A DNA stretch of 64,000 bases, taken from contig NZ_CM007717.1 of the NCBI RefSeq assembly GCF_002019855.1, positions 4,112,347-4,176,346 of the forward strand, read 5' to 3'. The stretch is from Streptomyces antibioticus (GTDB taxonomy: Bacteria; Actinomycetota; Actinomycetes; Streptomycetales; Streptomycetaceae). Made by a program: the position numbers and the translations under genes. Position 1 is the stretch's first letter, and each line of letters opens with the position of its first letter. The notes beneath the pieces were generated by a model, which saw only the letters and a list, made by a program, of their open reading frames with translations, made no database searches and was not told the DNA's origin. Below are positions 33,186 to 41,899 of this stretch, in pieces.

Positions 33186-33724
33186 GCCAGCGCCTCCCGA
33201 AGCTGCTTGCGGGCGCGCAGGGCCCGTGTCTTGACCGTGCCGGGCGGGATGCCGAGCAGGACGGCCGCCTCCCGGGTGCTGAGCCCGTCGATGACGGTCG
33301 CCTGGAGCACGGCCCGCAGCTCCGGCGAGAGCCGGGTGAGGGCGCCGGCGAGGTCCCCGTGCTCCACCCCCGCGAGCACGCGCTCCTCCGCCGAGACCTC
33401 GTCGCGGTGCCGCAGACGGGCGAGGACCTGGCGCAGCCGGCCGCGGGCGCCGTCGCCCCGCAGGGCGTCGACCAGCCGCCGCGCGCCGATCCGCCACAGC
33501 CAGCCGGCCACGTCGCCCTCCTCGCGGTAGCGCGCGCTGCCCCGCCACACCGCGAGGAACGTCTCCTGCACGACGTCGTCGACTATCCCGGCGTCGGCGC
33601 AGCGGCCGCGCATGCGCGCGGTCAGCCACGGGGCGTACCGCCGGTACAGCTCCTCGAAGGCGTGACGGTCCGCGTCCGCCGCGATGGCCCGCAGCAGCTC
33701 CCCGTCGCTTCTCGTTTCGCTCAC
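33182..33724 (-). CDS. ECF-family RNA polymerase sigma factor
   Basis: 180 aa. Sigma-2 region (FEELYRRYAPWLTARMRGRC, DDVVQETFLAVWRG) and sigma-4 region (LQATVIDGLSTREAAVLLGI, GTVKTRALRARKQLREAL). It precedes the zf-HC2 anti-sigma gene and the ABC exporter genes. Target promoters cannot be read from the window with certainty. ATG 33724 is the natural start. Confidence 0.93.
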   Translation of the reverse strand: MSETRSDGELLRAIAADADRHAFEELYRRYAPWLTARMRGRCADAGIVDDVVQETFLAVWRGSARYREEGDVAGWLWRIGARRLVDALRGDGARGRLRQVLARLRHRDEVSAEERVLAGVEHGDLAGALTRLSPELRAVLQATVIDGLSTREAAVLLGIPPGTVKTRALRARKQLREALA

Positions 33725-33879
33725 ATCCCCTCATCGGAACGACCGCGCCGATCGGTTCACGATCCGCCCACCGAATTTTTTCGATCCCGGCGGGCCCCCG
33801 TCCCGGCGTCCCGGACCGGGAGGCGGTCGCGGCGGCCCGGGCGGCGGTCACGGCCGATCTTGACTTTCACGCCCCCTTC

Positions 33880-33917
33880 CACCACCCTTTCACTACTCAA
33901 TTAGTGAAAGGGTGGTG
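33880..33917. promoter_or_regulatory. 38-bp operator: perfect 16-bp inverted repeat
   Basis: CACCACCCTTTCACTA (33880-33895), six-base spacer, TAGTGAAAGGGTGGTG (33902-33917). It ends four bases before the ATG of the YtrA-type regulator and covers its RBS. Position and symmetry suggest that the regulator represses its own operon here. Confidence 0.8.
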
Positions 33918-33921
33918 CCCG

Positions 33922-34350
33922 ATGGTCGAATACCGCATCGACCGGCACAGCGGCGTGGCCACCTACGTCCAGATCGTCCAGCAGACCAAGCAGGCCCTGC
34001 GCCTGGGTGTGCTGCGGCCCGGCGACAAGCTGCCCACGGCCCGCGAGGTCGTCGAGGCCACCGCCATCAACCCCAACACCGTGCTGAAGGCGTACCGCGA
34101 GCTGGAGCGCGACGGGCTGGTGGAGGCCCGGCGCGGCCTCGGCACCTTCGTACGGCGCGGGCTGAGCACCGCCCCGGCCGACTCGCCCCTGCGCAGCGAA
34201 CTGGGCGCCTGGGCGGTCCGGGCCCGCGAGGCCGGCCTGGACCGCGAGGACGTGGCCGCGCTCTTCACCGCCGTACTCGACGAACACTTCACCACCACCC
34301 CGGGCCCCGTCCCGAGCCCCGGCCAGACCTCTCAGGGAGACCCCTCATGA
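33922..34350 (+). CDS. YtrA-subfamily GntR regulator
   Basis: 142 aa. Winged helix at about residues 8-75 (TYVQIVQQTKQALRLGVL, LPTAREVVEATAINPNTV) and a short C-terminal helix region, the size and pattern of YtrA-type regulators that control ABC transporter operons. The ATG at 33922 was chosen over 33904 because the latter lies inside the operator palindrome. It overlaps the ATPase gene by four bases. Confidence 0.93.
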   Translation: MVEYRIDRHSGVATYVQIVQQTKQALRLGVLRPGDKLPTAREVVEATAINPNTVLKAYRELERDGLVEARRGLGTFVRRGLSTAPADSPLRSELGAWAVRAREAGLDREDVAALFTAVLDEHFTTTPGPVPSPGQTSQGDPS

Positions 34351-35282
34351 CCGTGACCGACACCGCCCTGGCCGCGTCCGGGCTCGGCAAGCGCTTCGGG
34401 CGGCGGGCCGGCTGGGCGCTGCGGGACTGCGCGTTCCGGCTCCCCACGGGTCGCGTCTGCGCCGTCGTCGGCCCCAACGGCGCGGGCAAGTCCACGCTGC
34501 TCTCCCTCGCCGCCGGTCTGCTGGCCCCCACCGAGGGCACGGTCACCGTCCTCGGCACGGACCCGGCGTCCGCACGCGCGCGTGTCGGTTACGTCGCCCA
34601 GGACAAGCCGCTCTACCCGCAGCTCACCGTCGCCGAGACCCTGCGCGTCGGCGCCGACCTGAACCCGGGCCGCTGGGACCCCGCGACCGCCGAACGGATC
34701 GTCGCCGCGGGCGACCTCGACCCCAAGGCCCGGATCCGCACCCTCTCCGGCGGCCAGCGCACCCGCGTCGCGCTCGCCCTGGCCCTCGGCAAGCAGCCCG
34801 AACTGCTCCTGCTGGACGAGCCGATGGCCGACCTCGACCCGCTGGCCCGGCACGAGCTGATGGGCACGCTGATGGCGCGGGCGGCGCAGTACGGCACGAC
34901 GATCGTGATGTCGTCCCACGTGGTCGCCGAACTGGAGGACTCCTGCGACCACCTGCTGCTCGTCGGCGGCGGCCGGGTCCGCCTCGCCGGTGAGATCGAC
35001 GACCTGCTCGCCGCCCACACGCGCGTGCACGCGTCCGCCGAGACGAGCGCCGCTGCCCCGGCCGACTCCGCCCTCGCCCCGCACACCGTCGTCGAGTCGC
35101 GGACCACCGGCCGTCAGCTCAGCGCCCTGGTCCGCCCGGCGGGCCCGCTCCCCGCGGACTGGCGCACCGCGACGCCCTCCCTGGAGGAACTCGTCCTCGC
35201 CTATCTGCGCAACCCGCAGGCGGCCCCCCTCACCCCGGCGGAGCCCGAGGACCACCCGGCCGGCGCGAAGGCCCTGGCATGA
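34347..35282 (+). CDS. ABC transporter ATP-binding protein (YtrA-controlled)
   Basis: 311 aa. Walker A GPNGAGKST (about residues 45-53), Q-loop YVAQDKPLY, signature TLSGGQRTR, Walker B LLLLDEPMADLD, H-loop MSSHV, plus a C-terminal extension of about 90 residues. Coupled by ATGA overlaps to the regulator before it and to a 17-aa micro-ORF after it. Two permease genes follow. Confidence 0.93.
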   Translation: MTVTDTALAASGLGKRFGRRAGWALRDCAFRLPTGRVCAVVGPNGAGKSTLLSLAAGLLAPTEGTVTVLGTDPASARARVGYVAQDKPLYPQLTVAETLRVGADLNPGRWDPATAERIVAAGDLDPKARIRTLSGGQRTRVALALALGKQPELLLLDEPMADLDPLARHELMGTLMARAAQYGTTIVMSSHVVAELEDSCDHLLLVGGGRVRLAGEIDDLLAAHTRVHASAETSAAAPADSALAPHTVVESRTTGRQLSALVRPAGPLPADWRTATPSLEELVLAYLRNPQAAPLTPAEPEDHPAGAKALA

Positions 35283-35332
35283 CCAGCCCCGACATGACCA
35301 CCCTCGTCCCCGCCCAGGAGACCGCCGCATGA
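35279..35332 (+). CDS. 17-aa micro-ORF linking ATPase and permease genes
   Basis: ATG at 35279 overlaps the ATPase stop (ATGA), and the TGA at 35330-35332 overlaps the permease ATG (ATGA). Peptide MTSPDMTTLVPAQETAA. An AGGAG ten bases before the permease start lies in it. Probably a coupling relay; whether the peptide matters is unknown. Confidence 0.35.
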   Translation: MTSPDMTTLVPAQETAA

Positions 35333-36402
35333 CCGCCCACACGCCGACCCGCGAGACACCCGCCGGGCCCGCCGGGCCCTCCGCGCCCGCCACGGCCCCC
35401 GCGGTCACCGCCGCCCGGCCCCCGCACCCCCGCTGGCTGCTGCGCCTGCACGGCCCCGCCCTGTACGTCTGGGCCGCTCTCGTCGCCGTCCTCGCCCTCG
35501 GCCTGCTGTGGCTGTGGGGCCCGCTCACCGACGCGGCGGCCGACGCCTGGCGGCAGTACAACGCCTGTGCCGGGAACGGCCCCTGCTCCTACGACCAGGA
35601 CGCGATCGTCACGTACAAGTCCGTGTACAACTACGTGACCCTGCCCCTGTCCGCGCTCCCCTTCCTGGTCGGAGCATGGTCGGGTGCCGCCCTCTTCGGC
35701 CGCGAGCTGGAGCACGGCACCGCGCAGCTCGCCTGGACGCAGGGCCTGTCCCCGACCCGCTGGCTGGCCACCAAGCTCGCCGTGCCCGCCCTCCTTGTCA
35801 CCGCCGGCACCGGAGTGCTCGTCACGCTGCACCGGCTGGCCTGGTCGGCGGGCGACGGCCGGATCGACACCGCCAAGACCTGGTACGACGACCCGACCCT
35901 GCACGCCAACGGCCTCACCACCGTCGCCTTCGCCCTGGCCGGCCTGGCCGCCGGCGCGCTCGCGGGCCTGCTGCTGCGCCGCACCCTGCCCGCGCTGCTG
36001 CTCGCCCTCGGCACCGTCGCCGCCGTACGGTTCCTCGCCGTCCTGGCCATGCCGCACCTGTGGCCCGGCGTCACACGCGTCTCCCCGCTGGAGGACGGCT
36101 ACCGCAGCTCGGGCCTCGGCATCGACTCCGGCCTGGTCACCTCCACCGGCGCGCACATCGCCGACCCCGGCTGCGGCCCCACGGTGGTCCCCGAGTGCAG
36201 GACGCTGTACGACAAGCTCGACGCCACCGGCTTCTACAACACCTTCCACCCCGAGTCCCACTACTGGCCGCTCCAGCTCCTCACGACCGCGCTCGTCCTG
36301 GCCGTCGCCGCCGCGCTCACGATCGCGTCGTTCGCGCTGATCAGGCGTACGACGGCCACGACGGCCGCGTCGCGCGCCACCGCCCGGGAGAGCGCCGTAT
36401 GA
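35329..36402 (+). CDS. ABC transporter permease 1
   Basis: 357 aa, about six TM helices. Conserved blocks shared with the next gene: GRELEHGTAQLAWTQGLSPT, RWLATKLAVPAL, and FHPESHYWPLQL before the last helix. The loop between TM1 and TM2 has two Cys. The two permeases probably form a heterodimer with the ATPase. Confidence 0.88.
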   Translation: MTAHTPTRETPAGPAGPSAPATAPAVTAARPPHPRWLLRLHGPALYVWAALVAVLALGLLWLWGPLTDAAADAWRQYNACAGNGPCSYDQDAIVTYKSVYNYVTLPLSALPFLVGAWSGAALFGRELEHGTAQLAWTQGLSPTRWLATKLAVPALLVTAGTGVLVTLHRLAWSAGDGRIDTAKTWYDDPTLHANGLTTVAFALAGLAAGALAGLLLRRTLPALLLALGTVAAVRFLAVLAMPHLWPGVTRVSPLEDGYRSSGLGIDSGLVTSTGAHIADPGCGPTVVPECRTLYDKLDATGFYNTFHPESHYWPLQLLTTALVLAVAAALTIASFALIRRTTATTAASRATARESAV

Positions 36403-37412
36403 CCGCCACCCTCCCCGCGGCGGAGCGGACCGCCGCCACGAGCCGGACGATGAGCCTCGCCGGCTGGGGCACGGTACGCACCGTGCTGCGCGTGCACCGC
36501 GCGGCGCTCGTCCTGTGGGGTCTGCTCGTGGCCGCCCTGACGGGCGGCGCGGTGTGGATCACCGAGCTGACCGAGCGCGCGGTGCGCGCCGAGCAGGCGT
36601 CCTGCGAACGCGCCGGCCACGACCTGTGCGACATCGCCGTCGGCTGGGTCGGCTACGACGGGCCGATCACCTGGATAGGCATGTCGACCGGCGGGGTGTC
36701 CGTCGCCGTGGCCGCCTTCGCGGGCGGTGCGCTGATCGGCCGCGAGCTGGACAGCGGCACCGCGCGGCTGGCCTGGACCCAGGGCGTCACGCCCACCCGC
36801 TGGCTCACCGCCAAGCTGGCCGTGCCCGCGCTCGCCGTCACGCTCGGCGTCACCGTCCTGGTCCTGGTGTTCCGCTGGGCCTGGGCCGTCGACCGGCCGC
36901 CGATCTACGCCGACTGGTGGTCCCTGGAGGCGTACGCGGCGCGCGGCCCGGTCGCGGTCGCCCACGCTCTGTGCGCCCTCGCCGTCGGCACCCTCGCCGG
37001 GCTGATGCTGCGCCGCTCCCTGCCCGCCCTCGGGGTCTCCGTCGCCGCGATGCTGGGGCTCACCACGCTCCTGACGTCGTACCGCGACTCCCTGTGGCCC
37101 ACGGTGACCGTCACGGCCGCGACGGAGATCCCCTCGTTCCCCGAGAACTCCTGGGAGGTGGAGAGCGGCACCCTGGCCGGTGGCCGGCCGGCCACCGGCC
37201 TCGACGCCTCGGTGTGCGACCGGCCGGACGTCTCCCTGGAGCGCTGCTGGGACGACCTGGGCGTCACCAGCCACTACGTGCGGTTCCACCCCGAGTCCCA
37301 CTACTGGCCGCTCCAGCTCGTGGAGAGCGGGATCGTCCTCGCCGTCGCCGCGCTGGCCACGACCGCCGCGTTCCTGCTCCTGCGCCGCCGCACGGCGACG
37401 AGCGGCGGCTGA
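36399..37412 (+). CDS. ABC transporter permease 2 (paralogue of permease 1)
   Basis: 337 aa with the same architecture and motifs as permease 1: GRELDSGTARLAWTQGVTPT, RWLTAKLAVPAL, FHPESHYWPLQL. Arisen by tandem duplication. Starts with an ATGA overlap. A strong hairpin ends the operon 29 bp after the stop. Confidence 0.88.
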   Translation: MTATLPAAERTAATSRTMSLAGWGTVRTVLRVHRAALVLWGLLVAALTGGAVWITELTERAVRAEQASCERAGHDLCDIAVGWVGYDGPITWIGMSTGGVSVAVAAFAGGALIGRELDSGTARLAWTQGVTPTRWLTAKLAVPALAVTLGVTVLVLVFRWAWAVDRPPIYADWWSLEAYAARGPVAVAHALCALAVGTLAGLMLRRSLPALGVSVAAMLGLTTLLTSYRDSLWPTVTVTAATEIPSFPENSWEVESGTLAGGRPATGLDASVCDRPDVSLERCWDDLGVTSHYVRFHPESHYWPLQLVESGIVLAVAALATTAAFLLLRRRTATSGG

Positions 37413-37440
37413 AACCGGCGGGCCCGCCGCCCCCACACGC

Positions 37441-37474
37441 GCGGGTGTCCCTCCACGGGGGTAGGGACACCCGC
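37441..37474 (+). terminator. Terminator of the YtrA-type ABC operon
   Basis: Perfect 12-bp stem GCGGGTGTCCCT (37441-37452) / AGGGACACCCGC (37463-37474), ten-base loop, no T tract. Confidence 0.85.
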
Positions 37475-37662
37475 GGATATCCCATACGCCATGTCTCCGT
37501 AACCACCGGTTCAGACGACCTTGCGACGCTCGATCAATGAACCCCGTCGTGCCCGAGGCATCGCCGCCCCCAGAGGGGAATCGCCCCGAGGGGAACGCCT
37601 CCGTGCTCCCTTCCGCACGTTCCGACGCGCCCGTCCCGCTCCGGGCGCGGAAGAATGGGTAC

Positions 37663-39891
37663 ATGAGCCAGTCACACGCCCAGGCCGAGGTCCAGCCCAC
37701 GCAGCCCTCCGTGGGCTCCATAGCCGCGCACCGCCCGCACACCGTGGCGGCCGCGGTCTCCGATCTGGAACCCGACATCGACGCGGACCTCGACTCCTAC
37801 GAGGACGCCACGGACGGCCCCCTGCTGCCCCAGGGCCGTTTCCTGGACCGGGAGCGAAGCTGGCTCGCGTTCAACGAACGGGTCCTGGAGCTGGCCGAGG
37901 ACCCCAACACACCGCTGCTCGAACGCGCGAACTTCCTCGCCATCTTCGCGAGCAACCTGGACGAGTTCTTCATGGTCCGGGTGGCCGGTCTCAAGCGCCG
38001 GATCGCCACCGGGGTCGCCACCCGCTCGGCGTCCGGCCTCCAGCCGCGCGAGGTGCTGGAGATGATCTGGGCCCGCTCCCGCGAGCTGATGGCCCGGCAC
38101 GCCGCGACCTACCACGAGGACATCGCCCCCGCGCTCGCCGAGGAGGGCATCCACCTGGTCCGCTGGCAGGAGCTGACCGAGAAGGAGCAGGCCCGCCTCT
38201 TCACGCTGTTCCGGCACCAGATCTTCCCGGTCCTGACGCCGCTGGCCGTCGACCCCGCGCACCCCTTCCCGTACATCTCGGGTCTCTCGCTGAACCTCGC
38301 GGTCGTCGTCCGCAACCCGGTCAGCGGCCACAAGCACTTCGCGCGCGTCAAGGTGCCGCCGCTGCTGTCCCGCTTCCTGGAGAGCTCCCCGGGCCGCTAC
38401 GTCCCCATCGAGGACGTGATCGGCGCGCATCTGGAGGAGCTGTTCCCGGGCATGGAGGTCCTGGAGCACCACGCCTTCCGGCTCACCCGCAACGAGGACC
38501 TGGAGGTCGAGGAGGACGACGCCGAGAACCTCCTCCAGGCCCTGGAGAAGGAACTGATGCGGCGCCGCTTCGGCCCGCCGGTGCGGCTGGAGGTCGAGGA
38601 GTCCATCGACCGCGAGGTGCTCGACCTGCTGGTGCGCGAGCTGAAGATCTCCGAGGCCGAGGTCTACCCGCTGCCCGGCCCGCTCGACCTCACCGGTCTG
38701 TTCCGCATCCACGGTCTCGACCGTCCGGAGCTGAAGTACAAGAAGTTCATCGCCGGCACGCACCGCGACCTCGCCGAGGTGGAGTCCGCCTCCGCCCCCG
38801 ACATCTTCGGCGCGCTGCGCAACCGCGACGTGCTGCTGCACCACCCGTACGACAGCTTCTCCACCTCCGTCCAGGCGTTCCTGGAGCAGGCGGCCGCCGA
38901 CCCGGACGTCCTCGCCATCAAGCAGACCCTGTACCGGACCTCGGGCGACTCCCCGATAGTCGACGCGCTCATCGAGGCCGCCGAGGCCGGCAAGCAGGTC
39001 CTCGTCCTGGTCGAGATCAAGGCCCGGTTCGACGAGCACGCCAACATCAAGTGGGCGCGCAAGCTGGAGGAGGCCGGCTGCCATGTCGTCTACGGCCTCG
39101 TCGGTCTGAAGACGCACTGCAAGCTGTCCCTGGTGGTCCGTCAGGAGGGCGAGACGCTCCGGCGGTACTGCCACGTGGGCACCGGCAACTACCACCCGAA
39201 GACCGCGCGGCTCTACGAGGACCTCGGGCTGCTCACCGCCGACCCGCAGGTCGGCGCGGACCTCTCCGACCTGTTCAACCGGCTCTCCGGCTACTCCCGC
39301 CGCGAGACCTACCGCCGGCTCCTGGTCGCCCCCAAGTCGCTGCGCGACGGCCTGATCTCGCGCGTCGAGAAGGAGATCCAGCACCACCGCGCCGGACGTC
39401 CCGCGTACGTCCGTATCAAGGTGAACTCCATCGTCGACGAGGCGCTCATCGACTCCCTCTACCGGGCCTCCCGGGCGGGTGTGCCGGTGGAGGTGTGGGT
39501 GCGCGGCATCTGCGCGGTGCGCCCGGGCGTGCCCGGCCTGTCGGAGAACATCCAGGTCCGCTCGATCCTCGGCCGCTTCCTGGAGCACTCCCGGATCTTC
39601 GCCTTCGGCAACGGCGGCGAGCCCGAGGTGTGGTTCGGCAGCGCCGACATGATGCACCGCAACCTCGACCGCCGTATCGAGGCCCTGGTCAGGGTCACCG
39701 ACCCGGCCCACCGGGCGGCCCTGAACCGGCTGCTGGAGACCGGTATGTCCGACGCCACCGCCTCCTGGCACCTCGGCCCCGACGGCGAGTGGACCCGGCA
39801 CGCGACGGACGCGGACGGCCAGCCCCTGCGCAACGTCCAGGAGATGCTCATAGACGCCCGGAGGCGCCGGCGTGGCACAGCGACACCATGA
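37663..39891 (+). CDS. ppk: Polyphosphate kinase
   Basis: 742 aa from ATG 37663 (GGAAGAA upstream); an in-frame ATG at 37537 would add 42 residues. Four PPK1 domains: N-terminal (RFLDRERSWLAFNERVLELA), head, C1 and C2. The catalytic His lies in CHVGTGNYHPKTARLYED, and the second conserved His in FLEHSRIFAFGNGG. It makes polyphosphate reversibly from ATP. The stop overlaps the CHAD gene by 20 bases, so ppk, CHAD and Nudix genes form one operon next to the pst operon. Confidence 0.97.
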   Translation: MSQSHAQAEVQPTQPSVGSIAAHRPHTVAAAVSDLEPDIDADLDSYEDATDGPLLPQGRFLDRERSWLAFNERVLELAEDPNTPLLERANFLAIFASNLDEFFMVRVAGLKRRIATGVATRSASGLQPREVLEMIWARSRELMARHAATYHEDIAPALAEEGIHLVRWQELTEKEQARLFTLFRHQIFPVLTPLAVDPAHPFPYISGLSLNLAVVVRNPVSGHKHFARVKVPPLLSRFLESSPGRYVPIEDVIGAHLEELFPGMEVLEHHAFRLTRNEDLEVEEDDAENLLQALEKELMRRRFGPPVRLEVEESIDREVLDLLVRELKISEAEVYPLPGPLDLTGLFRIHGLDRPELKYKKFIAGTHRDLAEVESASAPDIFGALRNRDVLLHHPYDSFSTSVQAFLEQAAADPDVLAIKQTLYRTSGDSPIVDALIEAAEAGKQVLVLVEIKARFDEHANIKWARKLEEAGCHVVYGLVGLKTHCKLSLVVRQEGETLRRYCHVGTGNYHPKTARLYEDLGLLTADPQVGADLSDLFNRLSGYSRRETYRRLLVAPKSLRDGLISRVEKEIQHHRAGRPAYVRIKVNSIVDEALIDSLYRASRAGVPVEVWVRGICAVRPGVPGLSENIQVRSILGRFLEHSRIFAFGNGGEPEVWFGSADMMHRNLDRRIEALVRVTDPAHRAALNRLLETGMSDATASWHLGPDGEWTRHATDADGQPLRNVQEMLIDARRRRRGTATP

Positions 39892-41050
39892 CCTGACGGA
39901 CCCGGGAGGCCATGGCCCGACGGACCCCCCGGTGGGGGCCACCGCCCCCGCGGCGGTCCCCACCGGGAATAACGTCGCCGGTAACACCGTCGCCGGGAAC
40001 GCCGTCGCCGGGAACGCCGTCGCGGCGGGCGCCGTCACCGGAGAGGCTCTCGCGGGCTATCTCCGGGGCCAGGCCACGGACTTCCTGCGCGCCCTGCGGC
40101 TGCACCGGGAGACCGGCGGGGGCGGGGCGGCGGGCGGCACCGAGGACTCCGTCGACGCGGCGCGCGCCCTGCGCCGCACCGCCCGCCGGATCAGCGCCAG
40201 CCTGCACACCTTCCGTCCGCTGCTCGACGCCGACTGGTCGGAGCGGATCCGGCCCGAACTGGCGTGGGTGTCGGGCACGCTGGCCCTGGAGCACGCGTGC
40301 GGGGCCCGTCTGGAACGGCTGCTGCTGGCACTGCACCGGCTGTCGGGGGCGGCGGCCGCCCCGGTCCCGGCCCGGGTGGGAGTCCCGACGCAGGCGGGAC
40401 CGGCAGCCCCCGCCTCCTCCGCTCCAGGGCGTGGCAACCTCACCGTCGGCGCGGCGAAGGCGGGCGCCCTCCTGGACCGTCAGCTCACCCTGGCCCGCAC
40501 CCGCGCCCACTCCACCGCCCTCCAGGCCCTGGGCTCCTCCCGGTTCCACGCGGTCGCGGACCAGGTCGCCGTCCTCGCCAGCGAGGTCCCGCTGACCCCG
40601 GCGGCCGGTACGACCGACCTGCGCCCCCTGGCCGCCGCCGCGCAGGAGCGCCTCGCGGACGCCGTCGCCGCGCTCCCGCTGGTCACCGCGGGCAGCCCCT
40701 ACAACGCGGAGGCCCTCGTCCACGGCCTCTCCCCGGACCCGGCCCCGCACCCGCAGGACACCCCCTGGCACCAGGTACGGCTGCTGCTGCGCCTGCACCG
40801 CTACGCGTGCGAGGTGCTGGACGGCGGCCCCGGCGCCCCGGTCGACGTCCGGCTGCTCGCCGCCGGCCAGGCCCTGGACCGGCACCGCGACGCGGCGGAG
40901 GCGGCGTCCGCGGCCGCGCAGGCGGCCCGCACCCCCCGGATCGCGCCCGCGACGGCCTACGCCCTCGGGGTGCTGCACGCGGACCAGCGCCACGAGGTGG
41001 AGGCGGCGCGCTACGCCTTCCAACGCTCCTGGCCGAAGCGGAACCCATGA
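39872..41050 (+). CDS. CHAD-domain protein
   Basis: 392 aa from GTG 39872. A variable N-terminus with a short repeat (VAGNTVAGNAVAGNAVA) precedes the alpha-helical CHAD domain with conserved His/Arg-rich helices (ARALRRTARRISASLHTFRP near residue 105). CHAD domains bind polyphosphate; here the gene overlaps ppk, which fits. Next comes a Nudix gene with an ATGA overlap. No CYTH/ThTPase domain is fused. Confidence 0.9.
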   Translation: MAQRHHDLTDPGGHGPTDPPVGATAPAAVPTGNNVAGNTVAGNAVAGNAVAAGAVTGEALAGYLRGQATDFLRALRLHRETGGGGAAGGTEDSVDAARALRRTARRISASLHTFRPLLDADWSERIRPELAWVSGTLALEHACGARLERLLLALHRLSGAAAAPVPARVGVPTQAGPAAPASSAPGRGNLTVGAAKAGALLDRQLTLARTRAHSTALQALGSSRFHAVADQVAVLASEVPLTPAAGTTDLRPLAAAAQERLADAVAALPLVTAGSPYNAEALVHGLSPDPAPHPQDTPWHQVRLLLRLHRYACEVLDGGPGAPVDVRLLAAGQALDRHRDAAEAASAAAQAARTPRIAPATAYALGVLHADQRHEVEAARYAFQRSWPKRNP

Positions 41051-41529
41051 CTCCAGGCGGTGAGACACAGGTGAGTTCCCCGAACCCGACCCCCGAGACC
41101 CCCGAGACACCCGAGACCCCCGAGACGCCCGTGCAGGCGGCCGGCTGCGTCCTGTGGCGCCGTTCGCCGGTAGACGGTGAACTGGAGGTGTGCCTGGTCC
41201 ACCGACCGAAGTACGACGACTGGTCACACCCCAAGGGCAAGCTCAAGCGGGGCGAGGATCCGCTCGCCGGTGCCCTGCGCGAGGTGGCCGAGGAGACCGG
41301 GTACGGAGCGGCACCGGGTACCGGCCTGCCCACCCTGGAGTACGAGGCGAACGGCCGCCCCAAGCAGGTCCGCTACTGGGCGGCCGAGGCGGTCTCCGGC
41401 ACCTTCACCCCGAACGACGAGGTGGACCGCCTCCTCTGGCTCCCTCCGTCCTCCGCCCGCACCCGCCTCACCCAGCCCAGGGACCGCGACCTGGTCGACG
41501 CCCTGCTGACCGCGCTCCACCGGGCCTGA
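41047..41529 (+). CDS. Nudix hydrolase (MutT-like)
   Basis: 160 aa. The Nudix box G-x5-E-x7-REVAEE-x-G is complete (GKLKRGEDPLAGALREVAEE). A PETPETPETPETP repeat lies at about residues 16-28. It hydrolyses nucleoside diphosphate derivatives; in this operon it may act on diphosphoinositol or dinucleoside polyphosphates, which is a guess. The stop codon lies in a 12-bp tandem repeat. Confidence 0.92.
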   Translation: MTPGGETQVSSPNPTPETPETPETPETPVQAAGCVLWRRSPVDGELEVCLVHRPKYDDWSHPKGKLKRGEDPLAGALREVAEETGYGAAPGTGLPTLEYEANGRPKQVRYWAAEAVSGTFTPNDEVDRLLWLPPSSARTRLTQPRDRDLVDALLTALHRA

Positions 41530-41573
41530 CACCGGACCTGACGCCGGGCCTGACACCGGACCTGGCACCGGCC
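41526..41573. repeat. Tandem 12-bp repeat overlapping the Nudix stop codon
   Basis: CTGACACCGGAC, CTGACGCCGGGC, CTGACACCGGAC, CTGGCACCGGCC, then degenerating variants to about 41620. The TGA recurs in frame every 12 bases in the first three copies. Confidence 0.88.
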
Positions 41574-41705
41574 CGGTGCCGGGCCCCATGCCCGGCCTGG
41601 CGCCGGACCCAAGGCCGGATCCCCCCTCGGATCCGCCCCGCCGGCCACCCTCTTCCCCCCACCGCCCCGGAACCGCCCCGTGTCCTCCGCGTAAGCGTTC
41701 CGTGA

Positions 41706-41771
41706 CCTCACCGGCACTTCCCCATGGGTTCACCCGCCGTTCATTCACGCCCATAGGCGCCTTCACCTGTT
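41706..41771 (+). promoter_or_regulatory. PHO boxes of the pst operon
   Basis: Six consecutive 11-bp units in phase: CCTCACCGGCA, CTTCCCCATGG, GTTCACCCGCC (41728), GTTCATTCACG (41739), CCCATAGGCGC, CTTCACCTGTT (41761). The two central units match the Streptomyces PhoP direct-repeat consensus G(G/T)TCAYYYR. They lie 130-190 bp before pstS, so phosphate starvation should induce the operon through PhoP. Confidence 0.82.
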
Positions 41772-41899
41772 CTGCCTAATTTCGGCCTTACCGGCAGGAC
41801 AGCGACCAGACGGAGGACCCGGACGGACGCCGCCCGCCACCCATGAACTTCGCACGCCGCCGGATTCAGGACGGCGGCTCCCGGAAGGATCTCCCTCAA

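Noticed and set aside
33063..33851. Reverse frame of 262 codons over the sigma gene
   Set aside because: Most of it is an out-of-frame shadow of the ECF sigma factor; only its last 40 codons, with their own coupled ATG, were kept as a micro-ORF.
37500..37560. PHO box before ppk
   Set aside because: Only one GTTCA-like unit (near 37509) without an in-phase 11-bp neighbour; not enough to call a PhoP site.
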